A stretch of DNA of 64,000 nt from Stutzerimonas stutzeri (GCF_024448935.1 NZ_JAMOIE010000009.1:1-64000), one strand, 5' to 3'. Positions 1-9,571 are shown, counted from the first letter of the stretch. Notes: generated by a model not told the origin, from the sequence alone. Made by a program: numbers and translations.

Positions 1-22
1 CCTCCAGCCTCTAGCTCGTCTT
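1..22. repeat. Edge of a heptamer-type intergenic repeat 3' of ubiA
   Basis: Read on the minus strand, the bases after the ubiA stop codon give GCTAGAG then GCTGGAG, the heptamer theme also found at 1554-1660, 16197-16266, 19901-19942, 34199-34257, 36794-36910 and 43711-43853. Only the edge is in the window, so the length of the element is unknown. Confidence 0.4.
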
Positions 23-907
23 CATCGCATAATCGAGCACGATGCCCAGCAGAATCGCCAGTCCCGCCCAGTGATTGTGCAGGAAGGCCTGGAAGCATAC
101 CTGTGGCTTGCGCGAGCGGGTTGTCCAGAACTCCCAGGCAAAGCAGGCCGCGGCGATGGTCAGCCCGAGATGAAACCATTGCCCGAGTTCGAAGCGCAGG
201 CCAGCGAGAACCAGGCAGAACAGGGCGAGGCCCTGCAGCGTGGCGATGATGACCCGGTCAGCTTCGCCGAAGAGAATGGCGGTGGATTTGATGCCAATCT
301 TCAGGTCGTCATCGCGGTCGGCCATGGCGTAGTAGGTGTCATAGCCCACGGTCCAGACCACGTTGGCGATGAACAGCAGCCAGGCTTCGGGGGGTAACTC
401 GCCTCGCTCGGCGGTGAAGGCCATCGGCATGCCCCAGGAAAAGGCTGCCCCGAGCACGACCTGCGGGTAATAGGTGTAGCGCTTCATGAAAGGGTAGAGC
501 GCAGCGACGCCAAGGGCGCCGAAGGACAGCCAAACGGTCGCTGCGTTGGTGAACAGGACCAGGACCAAGCTGAGTGACACGAGGACGGCAAAGAGGATCC
601 AGGCCTCCTTCGAGGTGACCCTGCCCGTCGCCAGCGGACGGCCCTTGGTACGGCTGACGTGCCCGTCCAGGTTGCGGTCGGCGAAATCGTTGATCACGCA
701 GCCGGCGGCGCGCATGAGGATGACGCCGAGGACGAAGATGACAACATTCTTGACACTCGGTGAGCCCTCGCCGGCAATCCACAACGCCCAGAGCGTCGGC
801 CAGAGCAGCAGATAGGCGCCGATCGGGCGATCCAGACGCATCAGCTTGATAAAGTCCCAGGCGCGCGGGTGGAGGCGATTGCTCGATTGCAGAAGCTTCT
901 GATACAT
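11..907 (-). CDS. ubiA: 4-hydroxybenzoate octaprenyltransferase UbiA
   Basis: UbiA is an integral membrane prenyltransferase. It attaches the polyprenyl tail to 4-hydroxybenzoate, the first membrane step of ubiquinone synthesis. The 298-residue product has the two Asp-rich motifs of the family: NDFADRNLD at about residues 73-81 and [12 protein letters not shown] at about 190-201. Many hydrophobic helices lie between and after them. An open frame extends 61 codons upstream of position 907, but that part is low-complexity and overlaps ubiC. The ATG at 907 gives the normal UbiA N-terminus (MYQKLLQ...) and family length, so I chose it. It lies downstream of ubiC on the same strand, and the two probably form one operon: UbiC makes the 4-hydroxybenzoate that UbiA uses. 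Confidence 0.96.
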   Translation of the reverse strand: MYQKLLQSSNRLHPRAWDFIKLMRLDRPIGAYLLLWPTLWALWIAGEGSPSVKNVVIFVLGVILMRAAGCVINDFADRNLDGHVSRTKGRPLATGRVTSKEAWILFAVLVSLSLVLVLFTNAATVWLSFGALGVAALYPFMKRYTYYPQVVLGAAFSWGMPMAFTAERGELPPEAWLLFIANVVWTVGYDTYYAMADRDDDLKIGIKSTAILFGEADRVIIATLQGLALFCLVLAGLRFELGQWFHLGLTIAAACFAWEFWTTRSRKPQVCFQAFLHNHWAGLAILLGIVLDYAMKTS

Positions 908-957
908 CGGCGGGTCTCCGGTCGGTGAGCGGCGGTTACGGGCAGCCTGTGCCGCGT

Positions 958-1503
958 TCAGGTGGTGATCCGTGCGGCCTGCCACAGTGCTGGCAGAAAC
1001 ACTTCGGCCACCAGCACGCGCAAGTTGCCCTGGCTGAAGCAGGAGCGGCGTGCCCAGAGCCGAGGCTGTCGAACGTCCTGCGGCAGCCAAGCGCCGGGAT
1101 AATGGCGGGCCTGCAGCGGGCCGCGTGCGAAGGCCGGGTCGCTGAACAGCAGTTCGCCCAGCGAGCGGTTGCCCAGGTGTGGCAGATCCAGCCCGGACTC
1201 TTCCAGCGCACGACGCGCGGCGACACTGCGGGCGAATACCCAGGGCTCATGGTGGCCACGTAGATAGACTTCGCGAACCCAGCCCTCGCTCCCTTTGGTC
1301 ACGCCTAGCGCGGCGCATTCATCCTCGCGCAGCAGTTGCCAGCCCTCGGTCAGCGGCGTCACGCTGAACGCGCCAGTGGCCAGTGCGGTGAGGCGCCGTG
1401 TGAGCGAGCCATTATCGACGTACAGCCAGTTGTGCAGGTCCGGGGCGAGCGGGGTGGGGAGGCGGTCGGCGGGCAGCCAATCTTGAGAGTCGGGCACGAG
1501 CAT
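958..1503 (-). CDS. ubiC: Chorismate pyruvate-lyase UbiC
   Basis: UbiC is a cytoplasmic enzyme that removes pyruvate from chorismate to give 4-hydroxybenzoate, the aromatic precursor of ubiquinone. The 181-residue product fits the family length. It carries the segments [10 protein letters not shown] (conserved arginine) and LVAEVFLPA (conserved glutamate near the C-terminus). It is followed on the same strand by ubiA after about 50 bases, the usual ubiCA arrangement. The gap upstream of its start is filled by a heptamer repeat (1554-1660) that separates it from glcC. Confidence 0.95.
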   Translation of the reverse strand: MLVPDSQDWLPADRLPTPLAPDLHNWLYVDNGSLTRRLTALATGAFSVTPLTEGWQLLREDECAALGVTKGSEGWVREVYLRGHHEPWVFARSVAARRALEESGLDLPHLGNRSLGELLFSDPAFARGPLQARHYPGAWLPQDVRQPRLWARRSCFSQGNLRVLVAEVFLPALWQAARITT

Positions 1504-1553
1504 TTAGGGGCAGCGAAAAGAAGCGGCCAGTCTAGCATGCGGGTAGAAGAGCA

Positions 1554-1660
1554 GCTGCAAGCTGCAAACTGCAAGCTTCAAGCTTCAAGCTTCAAGCTTC
1601 AGGCTTCAAGCCAAAGCTGGCAGGGGCTCGCTTGCGGCTTGTCGCTTGGCGCTGCTTTTT
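1554..1660. repeat. Heptanucleotide repeat array with inverted arms, locus 1
   Basis: Positions 1554-1609 are eight heptamers in phase: two GCTGCAA, one ACTGCAA, three GCTTCAA, one GCTTCAG and one GCTTCAA. After a short centre, 1631-1660 read on the other strand also have a seven-base period (GCGCCAA, GCGACAA, GCCGCAA). The left arm and the complement of the right arm agree at most positions (GCAGC, then NNCAAGC units), so the element can fold into a long imperfect hairpin. It starts at the stop codon of glcC and lies upstream of ubiC. Confidence 0.75.
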
Positions 1661-2429
1661 ACGTCCAGCCTTCCAGGCGCATGGTCGCGCGCACCAGGCG
1701 TTGCTCCTCCTGCTCGATCTCCTTGAGATTGTCGCGAATGCTGTGGATGTGATCCCGGGCGGCGCGTTGGGCCTGATCTGGCAGGCGCTCGGTGATCGCA
1801 TGAAACAGTCGCGAGTGCTGCCGGTCGATCTGCCGTTTCTGCAGCGGCCGGTGATAGAGGTTGTTCACCGAGGCGAACACGGTGGAGAGCATCAGGTCGG
1901 TCAACGACTGCAGGGTGTGGACTAGTACGGGGTTGTGCGAGGCCTCGCTGACAGCGAGATGGAAGGCGTGGTCGAGGCGCGCATGTTCGCGCGGGTCGGC
2001 CACCTCGGTGGTGTGCGCGGCGAGCATTTCTTCGTAGCGCCGGCGCAGCAGGACGAAATCGGCGTCGGTGCCGCGCAGCGCCGCCAGCCGGGCCGATTCG
2101 CCCTCCAGCAGGGCGCGGACTTCGAGCAGGTCGTAAAGCGTGCGCGGCTGCGAGTTGAACAGATGCATCAGCGGGCTGGCATCCTGTTCGCCGGACAGCT
2201 TGGCCACGTGTGAACCGCGCCCCTGAGCGGTCTCGATGATGCCGCGCCCGCGAAGCACCCGTAGCCCCTCGCGCAGCGCCGAGCGCGAAATACCGAGCTT
2301 CTCGCACAGGCGGCGCTCGGACGGCAGTGTCTGGCCGACCTTGAGCACGCCATCGACGATCAGGCGCTCGATACGCTCAGCCACCACGTCCGCGAGCTGA
2401 CGACGTTGCCCGGAATTTTCAAGCAGCAT
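1659..2429 (-). CDS. glcC: GntR/FadR-family regulator of the glycolate operon, GlcC
   Basis: This is a DNA-binding regulator of the FCD (FadR C-terminal) branch of GntR proteins. The N-terminal winged helix-turn-helix includes GQTLPSERRLCEKLGISRSALREGL in two overlapping parts; the FCD domain has likely ligand residues in ARLDHAFHLAV and the later QHSRLFHAI and ARDHIHSIR. It lies divergent to glcDEFGB, as GlcC does in E. coli, where it activates glycolate-oxidation genes in response to glycolate. I chose the ATG at 2429 because GGAG lies six bases upstream. A GTG at 2444 is also in frame, but it would overlap the operator palindrome at 2443-2457 and has no clear ribosome-binding site. Without it the protein is 256 residues. 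The last codons run into a heptamer-like sequence (GGCTGGACG). Confidence 0.88.
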   Translation of the reverse strand: MLLENSGQRRQLADVVAERIERLIVDGVLKVGQTLPSERRLCEKLGISRSALREGLRVLRGRGIIETAQGRGSHVAKLSGEQDASPLMHLFNSQPRTLYDLLEVRALLEGESARLAALRGTDADFVLLRRRYEEMLAAHTTEVADPREHARLDHAFHLAVSEASHNPVLVHTLQSLTDLMLSTVFASVNNLYHRPLQKRQIDRQHSRLFHAITERLPDQAQRAARDHIHSIRDNLKEIEQEEQRLVRATMRLEGWT

Positions 2430-2442
2430 ATAGGACTCCGTC

Positions 2443-2457
2443 ACTGGTAGGACCAGT
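2443..2457. promoter_or_regulatory. Perfect palindromic operator 1 (probable GlcC site)
   Basis: ACTGGT-AGG-ACCAGT is a perfect inverted repeat with a three-base centre. TGGT-N3-ACCA is the usual operator form for FadR-branch GntR proteins such as PdhR and LldR. It begins 14 bases before the chosen glcC start, so it could serve in autoregulation. Confidence 0.75.
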
Positions 2458-2550
2458 TTGGCCGAAGTCTACCGCAGCTGAGGCTGATTGGCTGCAAGGC
2501 CCCGCTACTTGTACGTTCGTGTCATATCGATCGACAGCTTCGTGAAAGAA

Positions 2551-2565
2551 ACTGGTAGGACCAGT
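2551..2565. promoter_or_regulatory. Perfect palindromic operator 2 (probable GlcC site)
   Basis: The same 15 bases as at 2443-2457, identical including the AGG centre. It lies about 100 bases upstream of the glcD ATG and 108 bases centre-to-centre from the first copy. Two identical copies in one divergent promoter make chance very unlikely. Activation of glcD from this site is inference. Confidence 0.75.
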
Positions 2566-2663
2566 GGTTTTTGCGGTGGACGGCAGAGGGACGACGCCTA
2601 ATGATGCGTCAAACCACCGCAGCTGGCCGTGTGCGGTGAACGCAAAGAAGAGCACCGACTGCC

Positions 2664-4163
2664 ATGAATATCCTTTACGACGAACGCGTCGACGGTGAGC
2701 TGCCCAAGGTCGACAAAGCGGCATTGCTTGCCGAGCTCAAGGCGCAATTGCCCGACATGGACATTCTCCACCGCGGCGAAGACCTCAAGCCCTACGAGTG
2801 TGACGGCCTGTCCGCCTACCGCACTACGCCGATGCTGGTGGTGCTGCCCGAGCGCATCGAACAGGTCGAAACCCTGCTGAAGATCGCTCACCAGCGTGGC
2901 GTGCCGGTGGTTGCACGCGGCGCCGGAACCGGGCTGTCGGGCGGTGCGCTGCCGTTGGAGCAGGGCATCCTGCTGGTGATGGCGCGCTTCAACAAGATTC
3001 TCGAAGTCGACCCGGCCGGTCGCTTCGCTCGCGTCCAGCCCGGCGTGCGCAACCTGGCGATTTCCCAAGCGGCGGCGCCCTATGATCTTTATTACGCCCC
3101 GGATCCCTCGTCCCAGATCGCCTGCTCCATCGGCGGCAACGTCGCCGAGAATGCCGGTGGTGTGCACTGCCTGAAATACGGCCTGACGGTGCATAACCTG
3201 CTCAAGGTCGAGATCCTCACCGTCGAGGGCGAGCGCATGGTGCTGGGCTCCGACGCGCTGGACTCACCCGGCTTCGACCTGCTGGCGCTGTTTACCGGTT
3301 CCGAAGGCATGCTCGGCATCATCACCGAGGTGACGGTCAAGCTGCTGCCCAAGCCGCAGGTCGCCAAGGTGCTGCTGGCGGCGTTCGACTCGGTGGAAAA
3401 GGCCGGCCGAGCGGTGGGCGACATCATTGCCGCCGGCATCATTCCCGGCGGGCTGGAAATGATGGACAGCCTGTCGATCCGCGCCGCTGAAGACTTTATC
3501 CACGCCGGTTACCCGGTGGATGCCGAGGCGATCCTGCTCTGTGAGCTCGATGGCGTCGAGGCTGATGTACACGATGACTGCGCCCGCGTGGGCGAGGTGC
3601 TCAAGCTGGCCGGCGCCACCGAAGTGCGGCTGGCCAGGGACGAAGCCGAGCGGGTCAAGTTCTGGGCCGGGCGCAAGAATGCCTTCCCGGCGGTCGGGCG
3701 GATTTCGCCGGATTACTACTGCATGGACGGCACCATCCCGCGCCGCGAGCTGCCGGGCGTGCTCAAGGGCATTTCCGACCTGTCCGGAGAGTACGGTCTG
3801 CGCGTGGCCAACGTATTCCACGCCGGCGACGGCAACATGCACCCGCTGATCCTCTTCGATGCCAACACCGAAGGCGAGCTGGAGCGTGCCGAAGCGCTGG
3901 GCGGCAAGATTCTGGAACTCTGCGTCAAGGTTGGTGGCTCGATTACCGGCGAACACGGTGTCGGTCGCGAGAAGATCAACCAGATGTGCGCCCAGTTCAA
4001 CGCCGACGAGCTGGCCCTGTTCCATGCCGTGAAGGCGGCGTTCGATCCCAGCGGCCTGCTCAACCCTGGCAAGAACATCCCGACGCTGCATCGCTGCGCC
4101 GAATTCGGCGGCATGCACGTCCATGGCGGGCAGTTGCCCTTCCCTGAACTGGAGCGCTTCTGA
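2664..4163 (+). CDS. glcD: Glycolate oxidase FAD-linked subunit GlcD
   Basis: GlcD is the catalytic flavoprotein of the GlcDEF complex, which oxidises glycolate to glyoxylate and passes electrons to the membrane quinone pool. The 499-residue protein has an FAD-binding type 4 domain (RGAGTGLSGG at about residues 85-94) and a C-terminal FAD-oxidase domain with HAGDGNMHP and GEHGVGREK, as in GlcD and D-lactate dehydrogenases. The ATG at 2664 gives the standard N-terminus. It overlaps the glcE start by one base, so the two are translationally coupled. It is transcribed away from glcC. Confidence 0.97.
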   Translation: MNILYDERVDGELPKVDKAALLAELKAQLPDMDILHRGEDLKPYECDGLSAYRTTPMLVVLPERIEQVETLLKIAHQRGVPVVARGAGTGLSGGALPLEQGILLVMARFNKILEVDPAGRFARVQPGVRNLAISQAAAPYDLYYAPDPSSQIACSIGGNVAENAGGVHCLKYGLTVHNLLKVEILTVEGERMVLGSDALDSPGFDLLALFTGSEGMLGIITEVTVKLLPKPQVAKVLLAAFDSVEKAGRAVGDIIAAGIIPGGLEMMDSLSIRAAEDFIHAGYPVDAEAILLCELDGVEADVHDDCARVGEVLKLAGATEVRLARDEAERVKFWAGRKNAFPAVGRISPDYYCMDGTIPRRELPGVLKGISDLSGEYGLRVANVFHAGDGNMHPLILFDANTEGELERAEALGGKILELCVKVGGSITGEHGVGREKINQMCAQFNADELALFHAVKAAFDPSGLLNPGKNIPTLHRCAEFGGMHVHGGQLPFPELERF

Positions 4164-5221
4164 TGACGGTTTCCTTCGACGACAGCCAGCAGCTGCTCGA
4201 CCAGGTCAACCAGGCGTTGGCCAGCAACACCCCGCTGCGCATTCAGGGCGGCGGCAGCAAGGCGTTTCTCGGCCGCGAGGTGCAGGGCACGCTGCTCGAC
4301 ACCTGCGCCCATCGCGGCATCGTCACCTATGACCCGACCGAGCTGGTGGTCAGCGTTCGCGCCGGCACCCCGTTGGCGGAGCTGGAAGCCGCGCTCGACG
4401 AGGCCAACCAGATGCTGCCGTGCGAACCGCCGCATCTGGGCGAAGGCGCCACCGTTGGTGGGATGATCGCCGCTGGCCTGTCCGGTCCGCGCCGGCCCTG
4501 GAGCGGCTCGGTGCGAGACTTCGTGCTCGGTTCGCGGGTGATCACCGGCCACGGCAAGCACCTGCGCTTCGGCGGCGAAGTGATGAAGAACGTCGCCGGT
4601 TACGACCTGTCACGGCTGATGGCCGGCAGTTTCGGTTGCCTTGGCCTGCTCACCGAAGTCTCGCTGAAAGTGCTGCCCAAGCCGCGTCTGTGCCGCAGCC
4701 TGCGGGTCGAAATGCCGGTCGAGCGTGCGTTGCTCAAGCTCGCCGAGTGGGGCCAGCAGCCGGTGCCGATCACGGCGGCGAGCCATGACGGCCAGGCGCT
4801 GCATCTGCGCCTCGAAGGTGGCGAAGGGTCGGTCAATGCCGCTTGCGACCGTATCGGTGGCGAGACGCTGGACGTCGGCTACTGGAATGAACTGCGCGAA
4901 CAGCGCCTGGGCTTCTTCGCTGATGCCCGTCCGCTGTGGCGTCTGTCGCTGCCTACCGATACCCCGGTGCTGGCGCTCCCCGGCGAGCAGCTGATCGACT
5001 GGGCCGGCGCCCAGCGCTGGCTCAAATCCGATGCCGATGCGCAAACCATCCGCGCCATCGTCAGCGAGGTGGGCGGTCATGCCACCTGTTTCACCGCCGG
5101 CGCCGCCGCCAGCCCGTTCCAGCCGCTGGCCGAGCCCTTGCTGCGCTACCACCGCCAGCTCAAGACGGCGCTCGACCCGCAGGGGATTTTCAATCCCGGC
5201 CGCATGTATTCCGAGGTCTAG
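4163..5221 (+). CDS. glcE: Glycolate oxidase FAD-binding subunit GlcE
   Basis: GlcE is the second FAD-binding subunit of glycolate oxidase. The 352-residue protein has an N-terminal FAD-binding type 4 domain (LRIQGGGSKAFLG near residue 30, then PHLGEGATVGG and a later NVAGYDLSRLMAGSFG). The C-terminal half lacks the full oxidase domain of GlcD, as usual for GlcE, and ends in FNPGRMYSEV. It starts within the last bases of glcD and ends nine bases before the glcF start, consistent with one operon. Confidence 0.96.
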   Translation: MTVSFDDSQQLLDQVNQALASNTPLRIQGGGSKAFLGREVQGTLLDTCAHRGIVTYDPTELVVSVRAGTPLAELEAALDEANQMLPCEPPHLGEGATVGGMIAAGLSGPRRPWSGSVRDFVLGSRVITGHGKHLRFGGEVMKNVAGYDLSRLMAGSFGCLGLLTEVSLKVLPKPRLCRSLRVEMPVERALLKLAEWGQQPVPITAASHDGQALHLRLEGGEGSVNAACDRIGGETLDVGYWNELREQRLGFFADARPLWRLSLPTDTPVLALPGEQLIDWAGAQRWLKSDADAQTIRAIVSEVGGHATCFTAGAAASPFQPLAEPLLRYHRQLKTALDPQGIFNPGRMYSEV

Positions 5222-5229
5222 ACCTAACT

Positions 5230-6447
5230 ATGCAAACGAATCTGAGCGAAGCGGCGAAAAAGCTGCCACGGGCAAAGGAGGCCGAAAGCATCCTCCGCTC
5301 CTGCGTGCATTGCGGCTTCTGCAATGCCACCTGCCCGACCTACCAGCTGCTCGGCGACGAGCTGGACGGCCCGCGTGGGCGCATCTACCTAATGAAGCAG
5401 ATGTTCGAAGGCGGCGAAGTCACCGAGGCCACCCAGACCCATCTGGACCGCTGCCTGACCTGCCGCAACTGCGAAACCACCTGCCCATCGGGCGTGCAGT
5501 ATCACAACCTGCTGGACATCGGCCGCGACTTCATGGAGCAGCAGGTCCAGCGCTCGGCGGGGGAACGGCTGCTGCGCACCGGCTTGCGTACCGTCATCCC
5601 GCGTCCAGGGCTGTTCAAGGCGCTGCTGGGTACCGGCAATGCGCTGCGCCCGTTGATGCCGGCGACGCTCAAGGCGCACATGCCACGCCAGGTCACCCCG
5701 GCCAAGCCGCGGCCCCAGGTGTTGCACCCACGCCGCGTGCTGATCCTCGAAGGCTGCGTGCAGCCGAGCCTGTCGCCGAACACCAACGCCGCCACGGCAC
5801 GCGTGCTTGATCGCCTTGGCATCAGCGTGACGACCGCCCGTGAAGCCGGCTGCTGCGGTGCGGTGGACTATCACCTGAACGCCCAGCAAGCCGGCCTCGA
5901 CCGCGCGCGCCGCAACATCGATGCCTGGTGGCCCGCCATCGAAGCTGGCGCCGAAGCCATCGTGCAGACCGCCAGTGGTTGCGGAGCCTTCATCAAGGAC
6001 TATGGTCATCTGCTGCGAGGTGATCCGGCGTACGCGACCAAGGCCGCGCGGGTCAGCGAGCTGGCCAAGGATCTGGTGGAGGTGATGCGCAGCGCCGAGC
6101 TGGAACGGCTGAAGGTCGAGACCGACAAGCGCATGGCCTTTCATTGCCCTTGCACCCTGCAGCACGCACAGAAACTCGGCGGCGCGGTCGAAGGCGTGCT
6201 CACCCGGCTCGGCTTCCAGCTCACCGCGGTACCGGATGCGCATCTGTGCTGTGGTTCGGCGGGCAGTTATTCGATCACCCAGCCGCTGCTGTCCAAGCAG
6301 CTGCGCGACAACAAGCTCAACGCACTGGAAAGCGGCAAGCCGGATGTCATCGTCACCGCCAACATCGGTTGCCAGACGCACCTCGACGGCGTCGGGCGGA
6401 CACCGGTGCGGCACTGGATCGAGATCGTCGAGGAGGCGATGCAATAA
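5230..6447 (+). CDS. glcF: Glycolate oxidase iron-sulfur subunit GlcF
   Basis: GlcF carries the iron-sulfur clusters that take electrons from GlcD/GlcE to the respiratory chain. The 405-residue product has two 4Fe-4S motifs near the N-terminus, CVHCGFCNATCPT and CLTCRNCETTCPS. It also has two cysteine-rich CCG domains (GCCGAVDYH and CCGSAGSYS), as in GlpC and LutA. The open frame continues far upstream inside glcE. The ATG at 5230 gives the known N-terminus (MQTNLSE) and was chosen for that reason. It is followed by a REP pair before glcG. Confidence 0.97.
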   Translation: MQTNLSEAAKKLPRAKEAESILRSCVHCGFCNATCPTYQLLGDELDGPRGRIYLMKQMFEGGEVTEATQTHLDRCLTCRNCETTCPSGVQYHNLLDIGRDFMEQQVQRSAGERLLRTGLRTVIPRPGLFKALLGTGNALRPLMPATLKAHMPRQVTPAKPRPQVLHPRRVLILEGCVQPSLSPNTNAATARVLDRLGISVTTAREAGCCGAVDYHLNAQQAGLDRARRNIDAWWPAIEAGAEAIVQTASGCGAFIKDYGHLLRGDPAYATKAARVSELAKDLVEVMRSAELERLKVETDKRMAFHCPCTLQHAQKLGGAVEGVLTRLGFQLTAVPDAHLCCGSAGSYSITQPLLSKQLRDNKLNALESGKPDVIVTANIGCQTHLDGVGRTPVRHWIEIVEEAMQ

Positions 6448-6522
6448 ACGCGCTTATTGACCGTTAGGATGGGCTGGGTGGCGCTCTGCGTTAGATCACC
6501 ATCTCAGCTGGCCTGAGCCATT

Positions 6523-6646
6523 GGTGGGCTAAAGCCCACCCTACAGGTTTTTACGGAATCGCCTAATAGGCGGATGCAGCGAGGCGTGAACAGGCCCGGG
6601 CAGGAGCTGAAAAAGCGCCCCGGCGTAGGGTGGGCTTTAGCCCACC
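6523..6646. repeat. REP pair in inverted orientation (REPIN-like), type GTAGGGTGGGCTTTAGCCCACC
   Basis: Positions 6523-6545 and 6625-6646 carry the same REP sequence in opposite orientations. Each has the internal palindrome GGTGGGCT-AA/TT-AGCCCACC next to a CTACA or GTAGG tail. The pair encloses about 80 bases and fills most of the 295-base gap between glcF and glcG. I infer an extragenic palindromic doublet of the kind mobilised by RAYT transposases. No RAYT gene is in the window. Confidence 0.85.
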
Positions 6647-6742
6647 AGCCAGTTGCATGACGAATTGTTTTGATGAGCCGGGTCGGAGCGGCAACGGCCC
6701 ACCCGACATAGCGAACAACCAAATACCAAGACAGGAGAAAAC

Positions 6743-7147
6743 ATGAAAACCAAAGCCGTACTGACCCAGACCGAAGTGACCGCCATCATCAACGCGGCGC
6801 GCAGCGAAGCGCAGAACAACGGCTGGGCCGTGACCATCGTGGTCGCTGACGATGGCGGCCACCCGCTGGCGCTCGAGCGTCTGGACGGCTGCGCGCCGAT
6901 CGCCTCCTACATCGCCACCGAGAAGGCCCGCAGCGCGGCGGTCGGTCGTCGCGAAACCAAGGGCTACGAGGACATGGTCAACGGCGGCCGCAACGCCTTT
7001 TTGTCCGCGCCGGTGGTCTGCTCGCTGGAAGGCGGCGTGCCGGTGATCGTCGAAGGGCAGGTGATCGGCTCGGTGGGCGTTTCCGGCGTGACCGCTACCC
7101 AGGATGCACAGGTCGCCAAAGCTGGCGTCGCTGCCCTCGCCAACTGA
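6743..7147 (+). CDS. glcG: GlcG/HbpS-like protein
   Basis: GlcG is a small cytoplasmic protein of the GlcG/HbpS (DUF336) family, encoded in the E. coli glc operon. Its exact role is unsettled; the HbpS relative binds heme. The 134-residue product has the typical core ([17 protein letters not shown], then [10 protein letters not shown]) and the glycine-rich end [24 protein letters not shown] lies just upstream of the ATG. It ends 25 bases before glcB and appears to share its transcript. Confidence 0.92.
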   Translation: MKTKAVLTQTEVTAIINAARSEAQNNGWAVTIVVADDGGHPLALERLDGCAPIASYIATEKARSAAVGRRETKGYEDMVNGGRNAFLSAPVVCSLEGGVPVIVEGQVIGSVGVSGVTATQDAQVAKAGVAALAN

Positions 7148-7172
7148 TTCAGGCCAGACAAAGGAGAACAAC

Positions 7173-9353
7173 ATGACCGAACGCGTAACCCTGGGCCGTT
7201 TGCAAGTGGCGGCCAACCTGCAACGCTTTATCGAAGATGAAGTCCTGCCCGGCACCGGCGTCGAGGCAGCCGCCTTCTGGAAAGGCTTCGATGAGCTGGT
7301 TCATGACCTGGCGCCGAAGAACCGCGCCCTGCTGGCCGAGCGTGAGCGCCTGCAAGTCAAGCTGGACAACTGGCACCGCAGCCATCCCGGCCCGATCACC
7401 GAGATGCCGGCTTACCGCAGCTTCCTCGAGTCCATCGGCTACCTGCAGCCCGAACCGGGCGAGGTGAAGATCAGCCCCCGCAACGTCGACAGCGAAATCG
7501 CCACCCAGGCCGGCCCGCAGCTGGTGGTGCCGATCGGCAATGCCCGCTACGCGCTGAACGCTGCCAATGCCCGCTGGGGCTCGCTGTATGACGCGCTCTA
7601 CGGCACCGACGCCATCAGCGAGGAGAACGGCGCGCAGAAAGGCCCGGGCTACAACGAAGTGCGCGGCGCCAAGGTCATCGCCTTTGCACGCAACTTCCTC
7701 GATCAGGCCGCGCCGCTGGCCGCAGGCAGCCACGCCGATGCAGTCAGCTACCGTGTGCAGGATGGCGGGCTCAAGGTCACCCTGGAAAATGGCAGTGTCA
7801 CCGGGCTGAAGCAACCCGAGAAGTTCGTGGGCTTCCAGGGCGAAGCCGTCGAGCCGACTGCGATTCTGCTGAAGAACAACGGCCTGCACGTCGAGATCCA
7901 GATCGATCCGAACAGCCCGATCGGCCAGACCGACGCCGCCGGCGTCAAGGACCTGCTGCTCGAAGCCGCCGTCACCACCATCATGGACTGCGAGGATTCC
8001 ACCGCCGCGGTCGATGCCGACGACAAGGTGCTGGTCTACCGCAACTGGCTGGGCCTGATGAAGGGCGATCTGGTCGAAGACCTGGAGAAGGGCGGCAAGC
8101 GCATCACCCGCCGTCTGAACGCCGACCGTGAATACACCGCCGCTGATGGCTCCAACCTGAAGCTGCACGGCCGCTCGCTGCTGTTCATCCGCAACGTCGG
8201 CCACCTGATGACCAATCCGGCGATCATCGACGGCGAAGGCCACGAGATTCCCGAGGGCATCATGGATGGCGTGATCACCAGCCTGGTCGCCAAACATGAC
8301 CAGCAGCGCAAGGGCAACTCGCGCACCGGCTCGATGTACATCGTCAAGCCGAAGATGCATGGCCCGGCCGAAGTGGCCTTCACCGACGAGCTGTTCGGTC
8401 GCGTCGAAGACCTGATCGGCCTGCCGCGCCACACCCTGAAGGTCGGCATCATGGACGAGGAGCGCCGCACCAGCGTCAACCTCAAGGCCTGTATCGGCGC
8501 GGCGAAGAATCGCGTCGCCTTCATCAATACCGGCTTCCTCGACCGCACCGGTGACGAGATGCACAGCATCATGGAAGCCGGCGCCGTGCTGCGTAAAGGC
8601 GACATGAAGAGCACCCCGTGGATCCAGGCCTACGAGCGCAACAACGTGCTGGTCGGTCTGAACTGCGGGCTGCGTGGCAAGGCGCAGATCGGCAAGGGCA
8701 TGTGGGCCATGCCGGACCTGATGGCGGCGATGCTCGAGCAGAAGATCGCTCACCCCAAGGCCGGCGCCAACACCGCCTGGGTGCCGTCGCCGACCGGTGC
8801 CACCCTGCATGCGCTGCACTACCACCAGGTGGACGTGCAGGCGGTGCAGAGCGAGCTGGAGAAAGTCGACCTGGCCGCCGAGCGCGAGCAGTTGCTCAAC
8901 GACCTGCTGACCATCCCGGTGGTCGCCGAGGACAAGTGGAGCGCCGAGGAGAAGCAGCAGGAGCTGGACAACAACTGCCAGGGCATCCTCGGTTACGTGG
9001 TGCGCTGGGTCGAACAGGGTGTCGGTTGCTCCAAGGTGCCGGACATCCACAACGTCGGCCTGATGGAGGACCGCGCCACCCTGCGTATCTCCAGCCAGCA
9101 CCTGGCCAACTGGCTGCACCATGGCGTGGTGACCCGCGAACAGGTGCAGGAAACCCTCGAGCGCATGGCCAAGGTGGTCGACCAGCAAAATGCCGGCGAT
9201 CCGCTCTACCGCCCGATGGCTGACGACTATGCTCAGTCGATTGCCTTCCAGGCGGCGTGCGATCTGGTGTTCAAGGGCCGTGAGCAGCCCAGCGGATACA
9301 CCGAACCGTTGCTGCACGCCTGGCGTCAGCGCTTCAAGGAGCAGGCCGGTTGA
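7173..9353 (+). CDS. glcB: Malate synthase G
   Basis: Malate synthase G condenses glyoxylate with acetyl-CoA to malate, so the product of GlcDEF enters central metabolism. The 726-residue product is the usual length of isoform G. It contains the conserved stretches [37 protein letters not shown] and [20 protein letters not shown] chose the ATG at 7173, preceded by AAGGAGAAC, over an in-frame codon 69 bases upstream that would overlap glcG. It closes the glcDEFGB unit; a terminator follows at 9495-9522. Confidence 0.98.
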   Translation: MTERVTLGRLQVAANLQRFIEDEVLPGTGVEAAAFWKGFDELVHDLAPKNRALLAERERLQVKLDNWHRSHPGPITEMPAYRSFLESIGYLQPEPGEVKISPRNVDSEIATQAGPQLVVPIGNARYALNAANARWGSLYDALYGTDAISEENGAQKGPGYNEVRGAKVIAFARNFLDQAAPLAAGSHADAVSYRVQDGGLKVTLENGSVTGLKQPEKFVGFQGEAVEPTAILLKNNGLHVEIQIDPNSPIGQTDAAGVKDLLLEAAVTTIMDCEDSTAAVDADDKVLVYRNWLGLMKGDLVEDLEKGGKRITRRLNADREYTAADGSNLKLHGRSLLFIRNVGHLMTNPAIIDGEGHEIPEGIMDGVITSLVAKHDQQRKGNSRTGSMYIVKPKMHGPAEVAFTDELFGRVEDLIGLPRHTLKVGIMDEERRTSVNLKACIGAAKNRVAFINTGFLDRTGDEMHSIMEAGAVLRKGDMKSTPWIQAYERNNVLVGLNCGLRGKAQIGKGMWAMPDLMAAMLEQKIAHPKAGANTAWVPSPTGATLHALHYHQVDVQAVQSELEKVDLAAEREQLLNDLLTIPVVAEDKWSAEEKQQELDNNCQGILGYVVRWVEQGVGCSKVPDIHNVGLMEDRATLRISSQHLANWLHHGVVTREQVQETLERMAKVVDQQNAGDPLYRPMADDYAQSIAFQAACDLVFKGREQPSGYTEPLLHAWRQRFKEQAG

Positions 9354-9382
9354 ACGGATTGGTGCCGGCCATGCCGAAGCTG

Positions 9383-9432
9383 GCGAACAAATTCGCCCCC
9401 TACGACGGAATATGTAGGGTCGAATTTGTTCG
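9383..9432. repeat. REP-like inverted repeat, GTAGGG-CGAATTTGTTCG type
   Basis: GCGAACAAATTCGCCCCCTAC at 9383-9403 (shown here in two parts: GCGAACAAATTCG and CCCCCTAC) faces GTAGGGTCGAATTTGTTCG at 9414-9432. The same family is found at 27194-27256, where the arms read GTAGGGGCGAATTCATTCGCCC. It lies directly behind glcB. Confidence 0.75.
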
Positions 9433-9494
9433 ACCGACAAGCCAGAGGCGGACCGATACGACTGAGGCGGAATCTGAAAGTTGCAATTAGACAA

Positions 9495-9522
9495 GCCCCG
9501 AACGCTTTCAAGCGTTCGGGGC
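9495..9522 (+). terminator. Rho-independent terminator after glcB
   Basis: GCCCCGAACGCTT and AAGCGTTCGGGGC form a 13-bp perfect stem with a two-base apex, followed by TTTCGAGC. It should end the glcDEFGB transcript and leave glcA to its own promoter. Confidence 0.85.
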
Positions 9523-9571
9523 TTTCGAGCAAGAGGGGCCGGCTAATGTGACTGGTTAGTCAGCTTTTTCG

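Noticed and set aside
7149-9494. A 781-codon open frame on the minus strand opposite glcB
   Set aside because: Glc B is a clear full-length enzyme on the plus strand. The antisense frame is a product of GC-rich third positions and has a His/Gln/Ala-rich composition typical of shadows.
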